In this document: positions 25,615 to 32,401 of the stretch, one piece after another | Layout of the letters: the number at the start of each line of letters is the position of its first letter | Numbering within the stretch: the stretch's first letter is position 1 | Origin: Thermoplasmata archaeon | Lineage (GTDB): Archaea > Thermoplasmatota > Thermoplasmata > RBG-16-68-12 | Assembly: GCA_036395115.1 (NCBI GenBank) | Contig: DASWDU010000005.1 | Coordinates: forward strand, 1 to 64,000 | DNA: 64,000 nucleotides | Reading direction: 5' to 3' | The notes under the pieces: model-generated | The model's input: the letters and a program-made list of their open reading frames with translations, nothing else | The model's database searches: none | What the model was told of the DNA's origin: nothing | Translations under genes and position numbers: made by a program

Positions 25615-25935
25615 GGCGTCTAACGTAATAATCGTTACAAAATAGATAAATCTTCTCCCGAGGGCTGTAAATAGGGGCGCTCGGGTCCGTGAGTCAGCGC
25701 CACCGTGTGTCGCGATCCCCTCGATGCGCGAGGGCACTTCATCTCCACACTCTCTTGATGGGCCCGGGAGCACCCGATGGACGCGGAGGACATCGTCGAC
25801 GGGCGGCCCCGTTTACAACGCCACCTCGCGGATACAACGAAACGGCCGAGGTAGCCGCACGACCTGGTCCACATTCAACGTCACCCTGGCCGACGGCCGG
25901 AACGGGACCCAGCCCTACACCTTCCGGATCAACGA
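25525..25935. repeat. Direct repeat copy B (intact abiEi 5' end, operator, spacer, DUF1616 piece)
   Basis: Similar to copy A at 20414-20834 over its whole length and to copy C at 29917-30190 over the abiEi, operator and spacer part. Here the repeat is continuous with a complete abiEi gene, so B is closest to the parent arrangement. Confidence 0.75.
25621..25637 (-). promoter_or_regulatory. AbiE operator palindrome
   Basis: TAACG, seven nt (TAATAAT), CGTTA: inverted repeat just upstream of the AbiEi ATG. The TATA-like ATTTATCTATTTT (minus strand, about 25638-25650) lies directly beyond it. The same palindrome is kept in copy C at 30041-30057. In copy A only part remains. Confidence 0.5.
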
Positions 25936-26027
25936 TGTCGGCCTGCGGAAGGTCCAATTCCTCCTCTTCAAGGACGGCGATCTCTCGAGCGCGTTTCGGG
26001 AGCTCCACCTGTACGTGCGCGTGACGT
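25806..26027 (+). pseudogene. DUF1616 3'-region relic 3 (reaches the old gene end)
   Basis: Reads YNATSR, then TTWSTFNVTLADGRNGTQPY, then INDVGLRKVQFLLFKDGDLSS and LHLYVRVT. This is homologous to the last 75 residues of the intact DUF1616 protein, but the old stop has been lost (GTGACGTTG). A frame break lies near 25850. It is the most complete of the relics. Confidence 0.75.
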
Positions 26028-26123
26028 TGCAGGCAAGCCCTCTAGCCTACATCCCCCGGCGTTCTCGCGGTAGGCGCGGGTATTCGAATCCGCCCAAGTG
26101 GGGCAGCGCCGTGCTCCTGCCGC

Positions 26124-26466
26124 CTACCGATATCCGAACAATCGATCGTAGTCCCTGTGGGACAGGATCTCCAAGATCAGGACCACCGTGCCAACCCCCG
26201 CTGCGGACTGAACCGTGTAGACTCCGCGGTAGGCAAGGGGCAGCTCGAATCGCCATGCGTTGGTCAAAGGAGAAGGGAGGCCGCTCCGCGCTGCGAGTCG
26301 CGCGGGAATTCATCCTTCGAAATCTGGTCTCCGGCAAATGCGTCTTGCTTCAGGCGCAAGACCCACCATTCGAGCTTCTTTCGCTGTTTGGGCCGAAGCT
26401 CCGCCTCCGCGGCTCTTGCGCGAGGTCCGAGCCGGACCTCGCTTGCCGAGAAACGAGCCAGGTCAC
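26124..26466 (-). pseudogene. RelE-like toxin gene broken by frameshift
   Basis: On the minus strand the first part reads RPKQRKKLEWWVLRLKQDAF and GDQISKDEF, then the frame is lost. In the next frame it goes on as LTNAWRFELPLAYRGVYTV and ends ILSHRDYDRLFGYR-stop at 26124. Together they give one RelE/YafQ-like toxin of about 110 residues. Restoring one base in the TTCCCG run near 26297 joins the frames. It follows a winged-helix gene that ends at 26463, like a normal pair. Real decay or a sequence error are both possible. Confidence 0.6.
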
Positions 26467-26741
26467 CGAGCCTCCCACGTCTCCACAACCTTCCAGAACG
26501 CGGGCTCGACGTTGAGCGTCCACATGACGCCTTTCGAGCCTTCGGTGACGCAGCCGAGGCGCTTGTAGTGGTCAATGGCCTCCCGGAGTGTGGCGTGCAT
26601 CATCTTCCGCGGCAGGAGCCCCTTGATTCGGTTGAGGCTCAGCGGTTCGTCGAACTTGCGGAGCACGGACTCAACCATGTGCAAGGTGTCGAGGGTCGGC
26701 CCCTTGTGTTCCAACCTGGGAGGCATGGGCGGCGCTCGCAT
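26463..26741 (-). CDS. Winged-helix antitoxin-like protein
   Basis: From ATG 26741 the 92-residue protein has a winged-helix core (LHMVESVLRKFDEPLSLNRI, then MHATLREAIDHYKRLGCV) and a short wing (GSKGVMWTL). A TATA element GATATACTAC (26764-26773, minus strand) lies about 28 nt upstream, which favours this ATG over the one at 26762. It precedes the broken RelE-like toxin gene. Confidence 0.65.
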   Translation of the reverse strand: MRAPPMPPRLEHKGPTLDTLHMVESVLRKFDEPLSLNRIKGLLPRKMMHATLREAIDHYKRLGCVTEGSKGVMWTLNVEPAFWKVVETWEAR

Positions 26742-26800
26742 CGGCAGTGGGTATGAGTTCATGTAGTATATCAACCTGTACCTGAGGTCCGCGAAGCACA

Positions 26801-26878
26801 GGAAAATCCCGTTCCTCCTCTTCAAGGACGGCGACGTCTCGAGCGCGTACCGGGAGCTCCACTGTGCGTGCGCGTCGC
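26801..26878 (+). pseudogene. DUF1616 3'-region relic 4
   Basis: Reads IPFLLFKDGDVSSAYRELH then a small deletion before CVRV, matching the last 25 codons of the DUF1616 gene. It ends just before the HEPN gene end at 26913. Confidence 0.65.
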
Positions 26879-26912
26879 CGAGCCGGGGAAGGATCGGGGG
26901 AGCGGCTCTACT

Positions 26913-27308
26913 TCACCCGTCCGGTCCGATTTTCCTTCGAACCCATTCCAAGAATCGCGCCGCGTCTCGGAGCACGCGTTCCGCCTGGGCCTTGGAAGCG
27001 GATATGCCTAGATAGCCAAAAACCGATCGTTGATCCAAATCGCGTTTCAGAAGGTCCCGTTGAGAGGCCCCGCCGAGGAGGCGGACGACGTCCGCATGCA
27101 GCCGCACCGCCTCTCGATGGTCCATGGAGGCCACCGCCCCGAGGAAGCGGGCGGTGAGGGCGTCGTTCGCGTTGATGAGAGATTGGACCGCGTCGAATCC
27201 TGCGGCATTGTACCGCTTCTCCTCGAAGTTCTTCCGCGCGGACTCCAGGAATTCCAGCGCCTGGCGGAGGAACCTCGCGGTCGCGTCCCGCCCTACCGTG
27301 CGAGCCAC
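26913..27308 (-). CDS. HEPN-domain toxin (pair 3)
   Basis: From GTG 27308 the product is 131 residues with FDAVQSLINANDALTARFLG and the R-x5-H motif REAVRLH (R65-H71). It overlaps the MNT gene by 16 nt. The tyrosine of the HepT R-x4-H-x-Y motif is again missing. It is more diverged from pairs 1 and 2 than they are from each other. Confidence 0.8.
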   Translation of the reverse strand: MARTVGRDATARFLRQALEFLESARKNFEEKRYNAAGFDAVQSLINANDALTARFLGAVASMDHREAVRLHADVVRLLGGASQRDLLKRDLDQRSVFGYLGISASKAQAERVLRDAARFLEWVRRKIGPDG

Positions 27309-27880
27309 GTCGCCTTCCCCCGAAGGAGCCGCCCCTCGGACGCGATCGTCTCGAGCAGGGGATCGAACGCCCCGAGGCGCCGAGCCACCTCGCCCCGCGT
27401 CAGGACCAAGGGCGACACGTTCGCGTCGGACCGGTCCAGCATCGACGCTGCGGCCTTCCGTACCTCGGCAACCTGGCGGCGCTCGCCCACGACGACGAGG
27501 ACATCGACATCGCTCCGGGCGCTCGGCTCGCCCCGCGCAACGGATCCGAAGAGGATCGCGGCGTCGACTCCCTGCCGGGGCAACGCGGAGGCGAACTCGC
27601 GGGCGACGTCGACGAGGGCCGACGTCTCGCTCCGGAACAGTGACGCCAACGCCTTGAACTGCGGATGGGAACGATTGATGCGAACGAGACGCGAGCGACC
27701 GACTCGGCGCGTGAGGACGATGCGAGTCGCGAGGAGCTGCCCGAGCGCGGGGTGAACGGATCCGAGGGACTGGCCGAGATGCAGACCAATCTCGCGGGTC
27801 GAGAACTCCCGAGCGGGATGGGCGCAGAGGACCCGGAGGATCCTCACCTTGGTTCGCGACCCCAGGATGCCTTCGAACAC
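27293..27880 (-). CDS. Winged-helix-MNT nucleotidyltransferase antitoxin (pair 3)
   Basis: From GTG 27880 the 195-residue protein has a winged helix (EFSTREIGLHLGQSLGSVH) and an MNT domain with FGSVARG (GS 112-113) and SDVD (D124, D126). GTG 27880 lies 26-27 nt after a TATA box (GATATATCAC, minus strand), so the mRNA should be leaderless. Two direct repeats at 27911-27940 lie just upstream of the box. Confidence 0.8.
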   Translation of the reverse strand: MFEGILGSRTKVRILRVLCAHPAREFSTREIGLHLGQSLGSVHPALGQLLATRIVLTRRVGRSRLVRINRSHPQFKALASLFRSETSALVDVAREFASALPRQGVDAAILFGSVARGEPSARSDVDVLVVVGERRQVAEVRKAAASMLDRSDANVSPLVLTRGEVARRLGAFDPLLETIASEGRLLRGKATWLAR

Positions 27881-27910
27881 GCGTCCGCCATGAAGGCGGG
27901 AGTGATATAT

Positions 27911-27940
27911 CGATTTTTCGATTGCATGTACGATTTTTCG
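27911..27940 (-). promoter_or_regulatory. Two identical 10-mers spaced exactly 20 bp
   Basis: CGATTTTTCG occurs at 27911-27920 and 27931-27940, two helical turns apart, directly upstream of the TATA box of the MNT/HEPN operon. Each 10-mer has CGA/TCG ends. This is a likely operator for the winged-helix MNT protein or another regulator. Confidence 0.55.
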
Positions 27941-28015
27941 AATCCAGGACAAACGAGGTGCCTCCCCATCCGCCGGTATCGGCATCGCCCTCCGTGGCCC
28001 GGTCGTCGTCCATCT

Positions 28016-28090
28016 TACTTCGTCCTCGCGGAAGGGGTCCGCGTCACGGAGATCGTGCACCGCTCGCAGGGCTACCGCGGGCTCGATTGA
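28016..28090 (+). pseudogene. relE 3' relic
   Basis: Reads YFVLAEGVRVTEIVHRSQGY and then RGLD-stop, nearly the same as the last 25 codons of the RelE-like toxin at 20113-20394. The rest of the gene is absent. The remaining parts of 27941-28252 show no gene. Confidence 0.75.
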
Positions 28091-28252
28091 CCGCGAACGG
28101 AGGAGCATGCGGCGACCGCGCGGCCGCGGAAGCGGCGGCTCTCCCTGGACCGGACCCTGGAGAAATCCGCGTCCACCGGAGGATGGCATCTTTATCCGGT
28201 AATGCTCAGATGGGTGGAAAGGCCTAAGTACGTCTGATGCCATGGGATCCCC

Positions 28253-28495
28253 ATGGCCCATGCGGCTCGAGGGAAGGTCGGCGCCAAGGGCGAGCTGTTC
28301 CCGCCGAAGAAACTCCGGGACGAGGTCGGCCTCCGACCCAGGGCCGACGTGCGGTACCGCGCCGAGGAAGGTCGCCTCATCGTTGAACCACTCCCCACCC
28401 TGCGCGAGGTACTGAGCGAACCGCCCGATGTCGTCGTCGCCCCCGCCGAGGTCCGCGCCGTGCGGTCCAAGCTGTCGCAGGAAGTGGAGCGATGA
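28253..28495 (+). CDS. AbrB-like antitoxin
   Basis: The 80-residue protein has KVGAKGELFPPKKLRDEVGL, a SpoVT-AbrB core, then RADVRYRAEEGRLIVEPL and a helical tail. Its stop overlaps the PIN gene start (ATGA). The 5' side has the weak box A-like CCTAAGTA near 28226. Confidence 0.75.
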   Translation: MAHAARGKVGAKGELFPPKKLRDEVGLRPRADVRYRAEEGRLIVEPLPTLREVLSEPPDVVVAPAEVRAVRSKLSQEVER

Positions 28496-29007
28496 AAGCC
28501 CTGCTCGACACGACATACCTGCTCCCCGCGATTGGCGTCGCGGTGTCCGGCGTGGCCCGGGATGCGGTCCTGCGGGTCCGGGAGGCGGGCCATCGGACCG
28601 TGGCCTCCGCGGTCTCCGTGCTCGAGGTCGCCGCGAAGGGCGGGAAGCTCGTCGCGGAACGGAGGCTCGACCGACGCCGCCTCGTGCGCGGCCTACGGGC
28701 GATCGCCGCGGACCGGGAGCTTGACGTGGTGCCCGTGGAGAGGGAGGACCTCCTCGTCGCCGCCGCGGACCTGAGGTCGCTCCATCCGGATTTCCTCGAC
28801 TGCGTCCTCCTCGCGACCGCCGCGGCGGAATCCGACGTGTTCCTCACCGAGGATCGAGGCTTGCTTCGACTCGCACGCAGCGAGGCCTTCCGTCGCATCG
28901 CTCGGCCCGTGGCCCGGGGGTTTGCGACCCAGCGGGCGGCCCAGCTCCTGCGGCCCGAGGAGGGACGTCGGGGTCCCGCCGGGGGCAAGTCCCGCGAACG
29001 CCGTTAG
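28492..29007 (+). CDS. PIN-domain toxin, VapC-like, with basic tail
   Basis: The 171-residue protein has D6 (MKALLDTTYL), a Glu in SVLEVAAKG, DFLDCVLLATA and FLTEDRGL, the PIN acidic set. About 35 residues after the PIN fold are rich in Arg and Gly and unusual for VapC. They may bind RNA or be read-through of lost sequence. Coupled to the AbrB antitoxin by ATGA. Confidence 0.8.
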   Translation: MKALLDTTYLLPAIGVAVSGVARDAVLRVREAGHRTVASAVSVLEVAAKGGKLVAERRLDRRRLVRGLRAIAADRELDVVPVEREDLLVAAADLRSLHPDFLDCVLLATAAAESDVFLTEDRGLLRLARSEAFRRIARPVARGFATQRAAQLLRPEEGRRGPAGGKSRERR

Positions 29008-29101
29008 TCGCGAGGACCCGGGTGCCCGACGGACGCAACGGGGAGCCAGGGGTACGATGTCTCGATCCTACTAGCCGGGCCAGGATTGAGGAAGCGGTTC
29101 T

Positions 29102-29125
29102 GTTCGTTCGATTTTCCGAACGAAC
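29102..29125. repeat. Perfect 9-bp inverted repeat between convergent genes
   Basis: GTTCGTTCG, ATTTTC, CGAACGAAC. It lies between the ends of a + strand PIN gene and a minus-strand MNT gene, so a shared terminator hairpin is possible. A binding site is the other option. Confidence 0.4.
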
Positions 29126-29217
29126 CCCGACGCGTCGCCCATGAGAGGCCCCTACTCCCCCGGAGTCACGCCGGACACTGGACATAACGCGCGCTGGCCG
29201 GCCAGGCTTCGGCCTCC

Positions 29218-29823
29218 TCAAGGTCGGTCATAGAGCACCTCTCCCGCACGGAGGATCCGGGCGAGTCGCGAGTCTCCTCCGAGCTCACCGGGGCTGACGG
29301 CGATCGGCACCAACCGCAGGCCCGCTTCATCCTGCACCTCCGCCGCCATCCGGAGGAGCCGGTCCATGGTCCGGTCCGTTCGCCGGTCCAAGACGACCGC
29401 GACGTCAACATCGCTCCCGGGACCCGAGGTCCCCCGCAAGGCGCTGCCGAAGAGGATGATCCGACGGACCTCGCGCAAGCGGGAAGCCCGACGGGCAAAG
29501 AGGAGCGCGGCGCCTCGGTGAGGCCGTAACCGGAGCGAGACGATGCGCTTCAGCTCGGGCAGCAGAGGAGACGTGGTGTTCAGGGAGACGACGCGAGCCG
29601 CACCCACACGCCTCTCGCGGAGCGCTCCCAGGGCCCGCAGACCGTTCACCGTCCGCCAGGTCGTGGCGTAAGGAACTCCGCTCTCCATGGAAAGTTCGCG
29701 GACCGTGAACTCCCTTCCCGGGGTGCGCAGGAGGCGCTCGAGGAGGCTCCGATGACGAAGCAGGCCCGCCACCTCGGGAGCGTCTGCAGAAGGCGGACCG
29801 CGGGGCGAGACGCTGTTATTCAT
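29218..29823 (-). CDS. Winged-helix-MNT nucleotidyltransferase, no HEPN partner
   Basis: The 201-residue protein has a winged helix (EFTVRELSMESGVPYATTW) and an MNT domain with FGSALRG (GS 126-127) and SDVD (D138, D140). Unlike the three other MNT genes, no HEPN gene follows: the 210 nt after it hold only the inverted repeat at 29102. So it is an orphan antitoxin or has another target. Strong inverted repeats lie just ahead of its ATG. Confidence 0.8.
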   Translation of the reverse strand: MNNSVSPRGPPSADAPEVAGLLRHRSLLERLLRTPGREFTVRELSMESGVPYATTWRTVNGLRALGALRERRVGAARVVSLNTTSPLLPELKRIVSLRLRPHRGAALLFARRASRLREVRRIILFGSALRGTSGPGSDVDVAVVLDRRTDRTMDRLLRMAAEVQDEAGLRLVPIAVSPGELGGDSRLARILRAGEVLYDRP

Positions 29824-29826
29824 CCG

Positions 29827-29852
29827 TGGATAGCGTTATCCATTCATGGATA
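29827..29852 (-). promoter_or_regulatory. Overlapping inverted repeats before orphan MNT gene
   Basis: TGGATA-GCGT-TATCCA (29827-29842) overlaps TATCCAT-TC-ATGGATA (29837-29852), giving three alternating TATCCA half-sites directly upstream of the ATG at 29823. This is a likely cooperative operator. Confidence 0.55.
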
Positions 29853-29916
29853 ATTAACCTTCGGTTCGGGTGGCTGAATTCGGGCAACAGGGCATCGACC
29901 AGATTCCGAGGTGACT

Positions 29917-30190
29917 ACACGCCAAGGATTTTCCGAGCGTCGTCGGTCGTGAAGAGGTCCGACTCTCGGGCCTCGAGCTCCAGCAACAGGGGGGTCTCAT
30001 GGGGACCGAGTCGAATTCTCTTTGTGACGTTCAGGGCGTCTAACGTAATAATCGTTACAAAATAGATAGATCTTCTCCAAGGGGCTGTGAATGGGGTCGA
30101 CGGGCCCATAAGTCGATGCCACCCGCACCGCAATCACTTCGATGTGCGAGCGGCGCTTCATCTCCACGCTCTCGTGATGCGGCCGGGAGA
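29917..30190 (-). pseudogene. Direct repeat copy C: abiEi 5' relic with promoter and spacer
   Basis: Minus strand reads NVTKRIRLGPHETPLLLELE, ending DDARKILGV-stop near 29917, so about 40 codons of abiEi remain. The ATG has become CTG (TTCAG on the + strand at 30031). The operator palindrome is intact at 30041-30057, and the spacer continues to about 30190. The rest of 29853-30308 holds only this and the vapC relic. Confidence 0.7.
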
Positions 30191-30206
30191 TTGAGCGCCG
30201 CATGGG

Positions 30207-30285
30207 CAGGAGCAGGGCGCACAGACGATCGCCTCCTTCGACCACGACTTCGACAAGATCCGCGGCATCGAGCGGCTCGCATAGC
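30207..30285 (+). pseudogene. vapC 3' relic
   Basis: Reads QEQGAQTIASFDHDFDKIRG and then IERLA-stop, nearly the same as the last 26 codons of VapC at 17336-17725, including several bases after the stop (GCCGATG against GCGGATG). Confidence 0.75.
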
Positions 30286-30308
30286 CGATGAGGAGGGAGC
30301 CACGGGGC

Positions 30309-30701
30309 TCAGTACGTCGCGACCTCAAGACCAGGGACCCGTTCGAAGTGCTTCGCGTTCCGCGTCAGCACCGGGAGTCGTTCCTCGAGCGCCATCCCTC
30401 CAATCTGGGCGTCTACGGGGTCCAGGGTCGTCCCGCGGCGAAGGAGCGCTCCCGAAAGCCGGCCGGCCCGCGCGGCGTGGGGGCGCTCGAACGCCAGCAC
30501 GGTGTAGCCCCCGAGCACAGTGTCGATCCTGCGCGCCTCCTCCTCCGGACGGTCGGCCCGCTCCACGCCTTCCCAAAGCTCGAACACGGCGGGGGTCGGA
30601 ACCCAGAGGAGGACGCCTTCGGATTCGAGACGACGCACCTCCCGCTGGGCCGCCTCCCTCCTTCGCAGCAAGTCCACGAGGAGGGTCGTGTCGGCGATCA
30701 C
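30309..30701 (-). CDS. vapC: PIN-domain toxin VapC
   Basis: The 130-residue PIN nuclease has D4 (MIADTTLLVD), E in PAVFELWEG, and LDPVDAQIGGMAL; the last acidic site is an Asn (LTRNAKHF). It overlaps the VapB gene by ATGA. The family cuts stable RNAs when not bound by VapB. Confidence 0.85.
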   Translation of the reverse strand: MIADTTLLVDLLRRREAAQREVRRLESEGVLLWVPTPAVFELWEGVERADRPEEEARRIDTVLGGYTVLAFERPHAARAGRLSGALLRRGTTLDPVDAQIGGMALEERLPVLTRNAKHFERVPGLEVATY

Positions 30702-30928
30702 GACAGGCCGAGCTCCTTGCGGCGACGGGCCAACCGGTCCCGGCGGTTCGCCTCGATGGCCTCGGCGATCGCGTCGGCCGCCTTTCGGTCCACGACGCCG
30801 GCCAAGTCCGTCAAGGACCGGCGGCGCGCGAGGCGCCGGACGACATCGCTGAACGATTCACCGGGTCGTTTCGACGCCGCGAGCGCCTGGTACGCGTCCT
30901 CGGAGAGGGAAATCGTCCGGGCACCCAT
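30698..30928 (-). CDS. vapB: RHH-type antitoxin VapB
   Basis: The 76-residue protein starts MGARTISLSEDAYQALAASK with the GESFSDVVRRLA segment of the DUF217/VapB family, then a charged toxin-binding helix. ATG 30928 lies about 29 nt after the TATA element CTATATAC, so the mRNA is close to leaderless. A palindrome lies between them. Confidence 0.85.
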   Translation of the reverse strand: MGARTISLSEDAYQALAASKRPGESFSDVVRRLARRRSLTDLAGVVDRKAADAIAEAIEANRRDRLARRRKELGLS

Positions 30929-30937
30929 AGAGTGTGT

Positions 30938-30962
30938 GTCTATAGACTCTGTGTATATAGAC
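30938..30962 (-). promoter_or_regulatory. VapB operator and TATA box
   Basis: GTCTATAGAC (30938-30947) is a perfect 10-bp palindrome. Its right half returns as TATAGAC at 30956-30962, overlapping the minus-strand TATA box (30953-30960). This is a typical autoregulatory layout for an RHH repressor. Confidence 0.55.
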
Positions 30963-31056
30963 CTTATGCATCCAAGGGTCGAGACCCAATCCTCTCAACC
31001 GCGCGGAGAGCTACTGATGGGCGACCGAACGAGGCCTTCTTGGGTCGCCGGCGATT

Positions 31057-31091
31057 TCCCACCGCAATACCTCCTGTGAGCGTCGTCCGGT
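31057..31091 (+). pseudogene. 3' relic of the aspartyl protease gene
   Basis: CACCGCAATACCTCCTGTGA and GCGTCGTCCGG match the end and the first bases after the stop of the protease gene at 33233 (ACGCAATACCTCCTGTGAGCGTCATCCGG). Only the last few codons remain. Confidence 0.5.
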
Positions 31092-31123
31092 TCCTTGGTT
31101 TCGCGGCAGGAATCACAGTAAGA

Positions 31124-31148
31124 TTGTAGACTACAAGATGCCTTATAC
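31124..31148 (+). promoter_or_regulatory. Palindrome and TATA box of AbrB/PIN pair
   Basis: TTGTAG-A-CTACAA (31124-31136) is a perfect palindrome just upstream of TTATAC (31143-31148). The TATA box is 25 nt before ATG 31170, so the mRNA should be leaderless. Confidence 0.5.
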
Positions 31149-31169
31149 GCCGACCGCGTTGCACAACGC

Positions 31170-31433
31170 ATGACCGTGACCACGACCAAGGTGAGCCGGA
31201 ACGGTCAGGTCGTCATCCCGAAGGAGATCCGCGACAGGCTGGGCCTCCGGCCCGGCGACTCCCTGGTCGCCGCGGACGTCGGCGGTAGGATCGTCCTCTC
31301 CCCCGCGCGAAAGGAGGCGCTCAAGGAAGAGTTCGATGGGCTGATGGCCGAGTTCGATCGAAAGCTCCGCGGGTTGCGTCTCCCCGAGGGGGAGGTCGTG
31401 CGGATCGTCCGCCGCGTGCGACGCGGTCGGTGA
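31170..31433 (+). CDS. AbrB-like antitoxin
   Basis: The 87-residue protein has KVSRNGQVVIPKEIRDRLGL, a textbook SpoVT-AbrB core, then a basic helical tail (FDRKLRGLRLPEGEVVRIVR). It is followed directly by a PIN-domain frame. Confidence 0.85.
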   Translation: MTVTTTKVSRNGQVVIPKEIRDRLGLRPGDSLVAADVGGRIVLSPARKEALKEEFDGLMAEFDRKLRGLRLPEGEVVRIVRRVRRGR

Positions 31434-31437
31434 TCGG

Positions 31438-31842
31438 ATCGCCTACCTGCTCGACACGAACGTCCTCGTCAGCGCAATCCTGGGCCCGGGCCACTCCCGA
31501 CGTCTCCTCGCCAGGGTCCTGGCCACTGCAGAGCTCGTCGTGAGCGACGCGATTCTCGCCGAGCTCGACGAGGTGCTGAGGACCGAACCCCGACTCGCTC
31601 GGAGGATCCCTGCGCGACTCCGAAGCGAATATGTGGCCCTCCTTGCCCGGGGCGCGCGCTTGGTTGCCCCGCGGCCGGTGAAAGGGCTGCGCGACTCCGG
31701 GGACGCGCCGATCGTGGGCACGGCCTTGGCGGCGGGGGCCACGCTCGTGACGGGAGACAAGGAGTTGCGAGAATCCGGGGGGACGATCCTTCGGACTCTC
31801 TCCGTCCGGGAAGCGCTCGTCGAACTCGGCTTGCGGCCGTAA
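31438..31842 (+). CDS. PIN-domain toxin without a canonical start codon
   Basis: The frame reads IAYLLDTNVLVSAILGPG, the PIN start with its first Asp, later SGDAPIVGTALAAGATLVTGD, the other acidic residues. No ATG, GTG or TTG precedes the Asp in this frame. The GTGA overlapping the antitoxin stop, where the start is expected, lies one frame off. The first canonical start (GTG 31540) would drop the catalytic Asp. So a one-base change near 31435 has disabled the gene, or the sequence has an error there. The start given is the first codon of the conserved frame. Confidence 0.55.
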   Translation: MAYLLDTNVLVSAILGPGHSRRLLARVLATAELVVSDAILAELDEVLRTEPRLARRIPARLRSEYVALLARGARLVAPRPVKGLRDSGDAPIVGTALAAGATLVTGDKELRESGGTILRTLSVREALVELGLRP

Positions 31843-31870
31843 GCGTCTTCGCACACGGACGACCGACGGC

Positions 31871-32170
31871 CTACGCCCGTGCCGTCCCGCGTGCGGCCCG
31901 ACGCGCCTTGCGGACGGAAAGCGCCCGTCCCGCAAGGAAGGCGAAGAACACGGCGAGCCCGCCGATGGTTTTCGCTTCGTCCGACGGCCACGACATCCAG
32001 AGACGGCTCAGGAACTCGACCCGGACGCCCTGATACGCGACGAGCACGAGGATCGCCATCAAGAGGGAGAGCACGCTCACGATGAAGAGAAAGAACGCGA
32101 ACAGATTCCTCGGGCCCAGTCCAACGAACGCCGCGAACCCTCCCCGCGCCACGCCCGGTAATCTTGCCAT
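31871..32170 (-). CDS. Small membrane protein, family with 35755
   Basis: From ATG 32170 the 99-residue protein has two hydrophobic helices (FAFFLFIVSVLSLLMAILVL and TIGGLAVFFAFLAG), joined by RLWMSWPSDEAK and closed by a basic tail. The W-PSD loop and helix pattern recur in the product at 35755 (LWRPWPSDPLK), so the two are paralogs. A 3' relic is at 19793. Function unknown. Confidence 0.65.
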   Translation of the reverse strand: MARLPGVARGGFAAFVGLGPRNLFAFFLFIVSVLSLLMAILVLVAYQGVRVEFLSRLWMSWPSDEAKTIGGLAVFFAFLAGRALSVRKARRAARGTARA

Positions 32171-32401
32171 CCCCCCAAGAAGGTTTTGCTTGCCCACGCG
32201 CCTTCTGCGCCCTGGGTCCGCGATCGGGCGGTCGGCGAATCCTTCGATTCGCATCGCCCGCGGGCTCTGGGCGCCTTCGGAGAAACGGATCACGCTCGCG
32301 AAAGGAGCGGATGTCGAAGAGGACCAAGCCCCGCCCTTCCGCCCCGATTCGCCAAGCCGGGAAGAAGGTATATTATGGGCGCCTTCCCTAGCATCCGTTC
32401 G

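Noticed and set aside
26078-26100. TATTCGAATCCGCC, like a tRNA T-arm
   Set aside because: The stem does not pair properly and no acceptor, anticodon or D-arm could be found around it. A tRNA relic as an old attachment site remains a weak idea.
32186-32401. Longer start for the first aspartyl protease (ORF open from 32186)
   Set aside because: The upstream part lacks family features, and the second copy starts at the residue matching ATG 32402. A TATA element lies just before.
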